A stretch of DNA of 64,000 nt from Symbiodinium natans. Taxonomy: Eukaryota > Sar > Dinophyceae > Suessiales > Symbiodiniaceae. Position 1 is the stretch's first letter, and each line of letters opens with the position of its first letter. A program made the position numbers and the translations under genes. Under the pieces are notes generated by a model, which did not search any database, had not been told where the DNA came from, and worked only from the letters and a program-made list of their open reading frames with translations. The stretch is taken from positions 561,001 through 625,000 of the forward strand of contig CAJNDS010002379.1 in the NCBI GenBank assembly GCA_905221605.1, read 5' to 3'. Positions 63,330 to 64,000 of this stretch are shown piece after piece.

Positions 63330-63449
63330 CCGCTCTTCCCCTCGCCTTCAAATTCGGCATGGCGGTGTCAAAGTGCCGTTCGTACATCTGCCTCATGACC
63401 TCGGCAGTGCCTTGGTCAACAGGTGCGTGGTAAGCGTCGTAGACATACA
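63330..63449 (-). CDS. Exon, unknown protein
   Basis: Reads YVYDAYHAPVDQGTAEVMRQ then MYERHFDTAMPNLKARGRA. 120 nt, phase 1 to 1, acceptor aaaatcccaaag, donor GAGCGG|GTAGGG. Strong coding character, family not recognised. It is the furthest upstream exon found for the gene that reaches the kinase motifs at 60.4-58.5 kb. Confidence 0.7.
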
Positions 63450-64000
63450 CTTTGGGATTTTAGGGTATCCTAAAATCACGATAAAACAGCCTAATAAAGG
63501 CTATTTTTAAGGAGGGAACCAGCGGGAGGGGGGGGTAGTAGGGGGTAGTATAGAGGGGGGTAGCAGGGAAACCCATGATTTTTGTGCCCCGAACCAGCCT
63601 GACCTTTCTCGGCCGCAGATGAAGCCCTCAACACCTGAAGGCCCAATTGAATCCAACACACACTGAAACCCTAAACCTCTACACCCTTTGAAGCCCGAAG
63701 CCCAAAAACCCTAGGGTAGTCCCAAAGCCCTCAACCCCAAAATGACCTGAAAGCCCGAAGCCAGTAAAGCCGCCAAAACCCATAACGCCCACTTCATAAA
63801 CATAGAACTCAAGCCCTAGAACCCCAGAGCCAGAATGCCCAGCAATGACCAAAACCAAAATAAAGCCCTATCTTGAATCCCGAAAATTATTCAAAGGGTA
63901 GAACCCTTAGTAGACGCCCCAAACCCTAAACCGTGGACCCCAACTGAGGTTTTCAGTGACCCAGGGGGAGAAAAAAAGTACATACTTTCTGGGCTACTTC

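Overview
The window looks like nuclear DNA of a dinoflagellate or a close alveolate relative. The reasons are TTTAGGG telomere-type repeats, a decayed ISXO2/IS1595-like transposase of the kind common in dinoflagellate genomes, AG-ended introns with some GC 5' sites, GC-rich third codon positions, and convincing exons that nearly all lie on the minus strand (unidirectional gene order). No rRNA, tRNA, CRISPR, bacterial operon or complete single-exon gene was seen. All exon calls were made by eye from open frame, third-position GC, splice sites and phase. No database was searched.

The DNA has three layers. (1) Short minus-strand exons, mostly 25-120 nt, with one of 595 nt near 36 kb. (2) Dozens of interstitial TTTAGGG/CCCTAAA tracts, from one unit to about 300 bp, with local variants (CCCTTAAA, CCCTATAA, CCCAAAAA, CTCCTAAA, TTTAATGG). 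They sit mostly in introns, and their edges often are the splice sites. (3) Short palindromic non-autonomous elements (about 80-190 bp) in at least twelve families. One family has perfect 4-bp target duplications in all four copies. Another copy interrupts an exon and could be removed exactly as a GC-AG intron.

Layout, read on the minus strand from the right edge. 63.4-58.5 kb: exons of a kinase-like gene, with an HGDL..N loop and a WLIDF motif on exons split by a 1.75-kb intron that holds an AT-rich island. 56-48.6 kb: many good exons not yet assigned to genes. 47.8-43.2 kb: exons of one or two genes, partly phase-consistent, ending in a stop at 43197. 42.1-41.7 kb: the last exons of a gene that carries the candidate introner. 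41.4-20.7 kb: a long series of at least 25 exons (coiled-coil, low-complexity and unknown segments), with long phase-consistent runs, whose last exons resemble a PARP catalytic core (LWHGT, then GHGFYFA). 20.2-10.3 kb: isolated exons. 8.5-1.3 kb: isolated exons, one a Cys/His-rich B-box-like zinc finger, plus two tandem transposase relics at 6.0-7.4 kb.

The main idea is that this genome gains introns from two kinds of insert, telomeric repeat tracts and short transposons. Telomeric tracts also lie inside transposons and between direct duplications of exon sequence, as expected if they were inserted at broken DNA ends.
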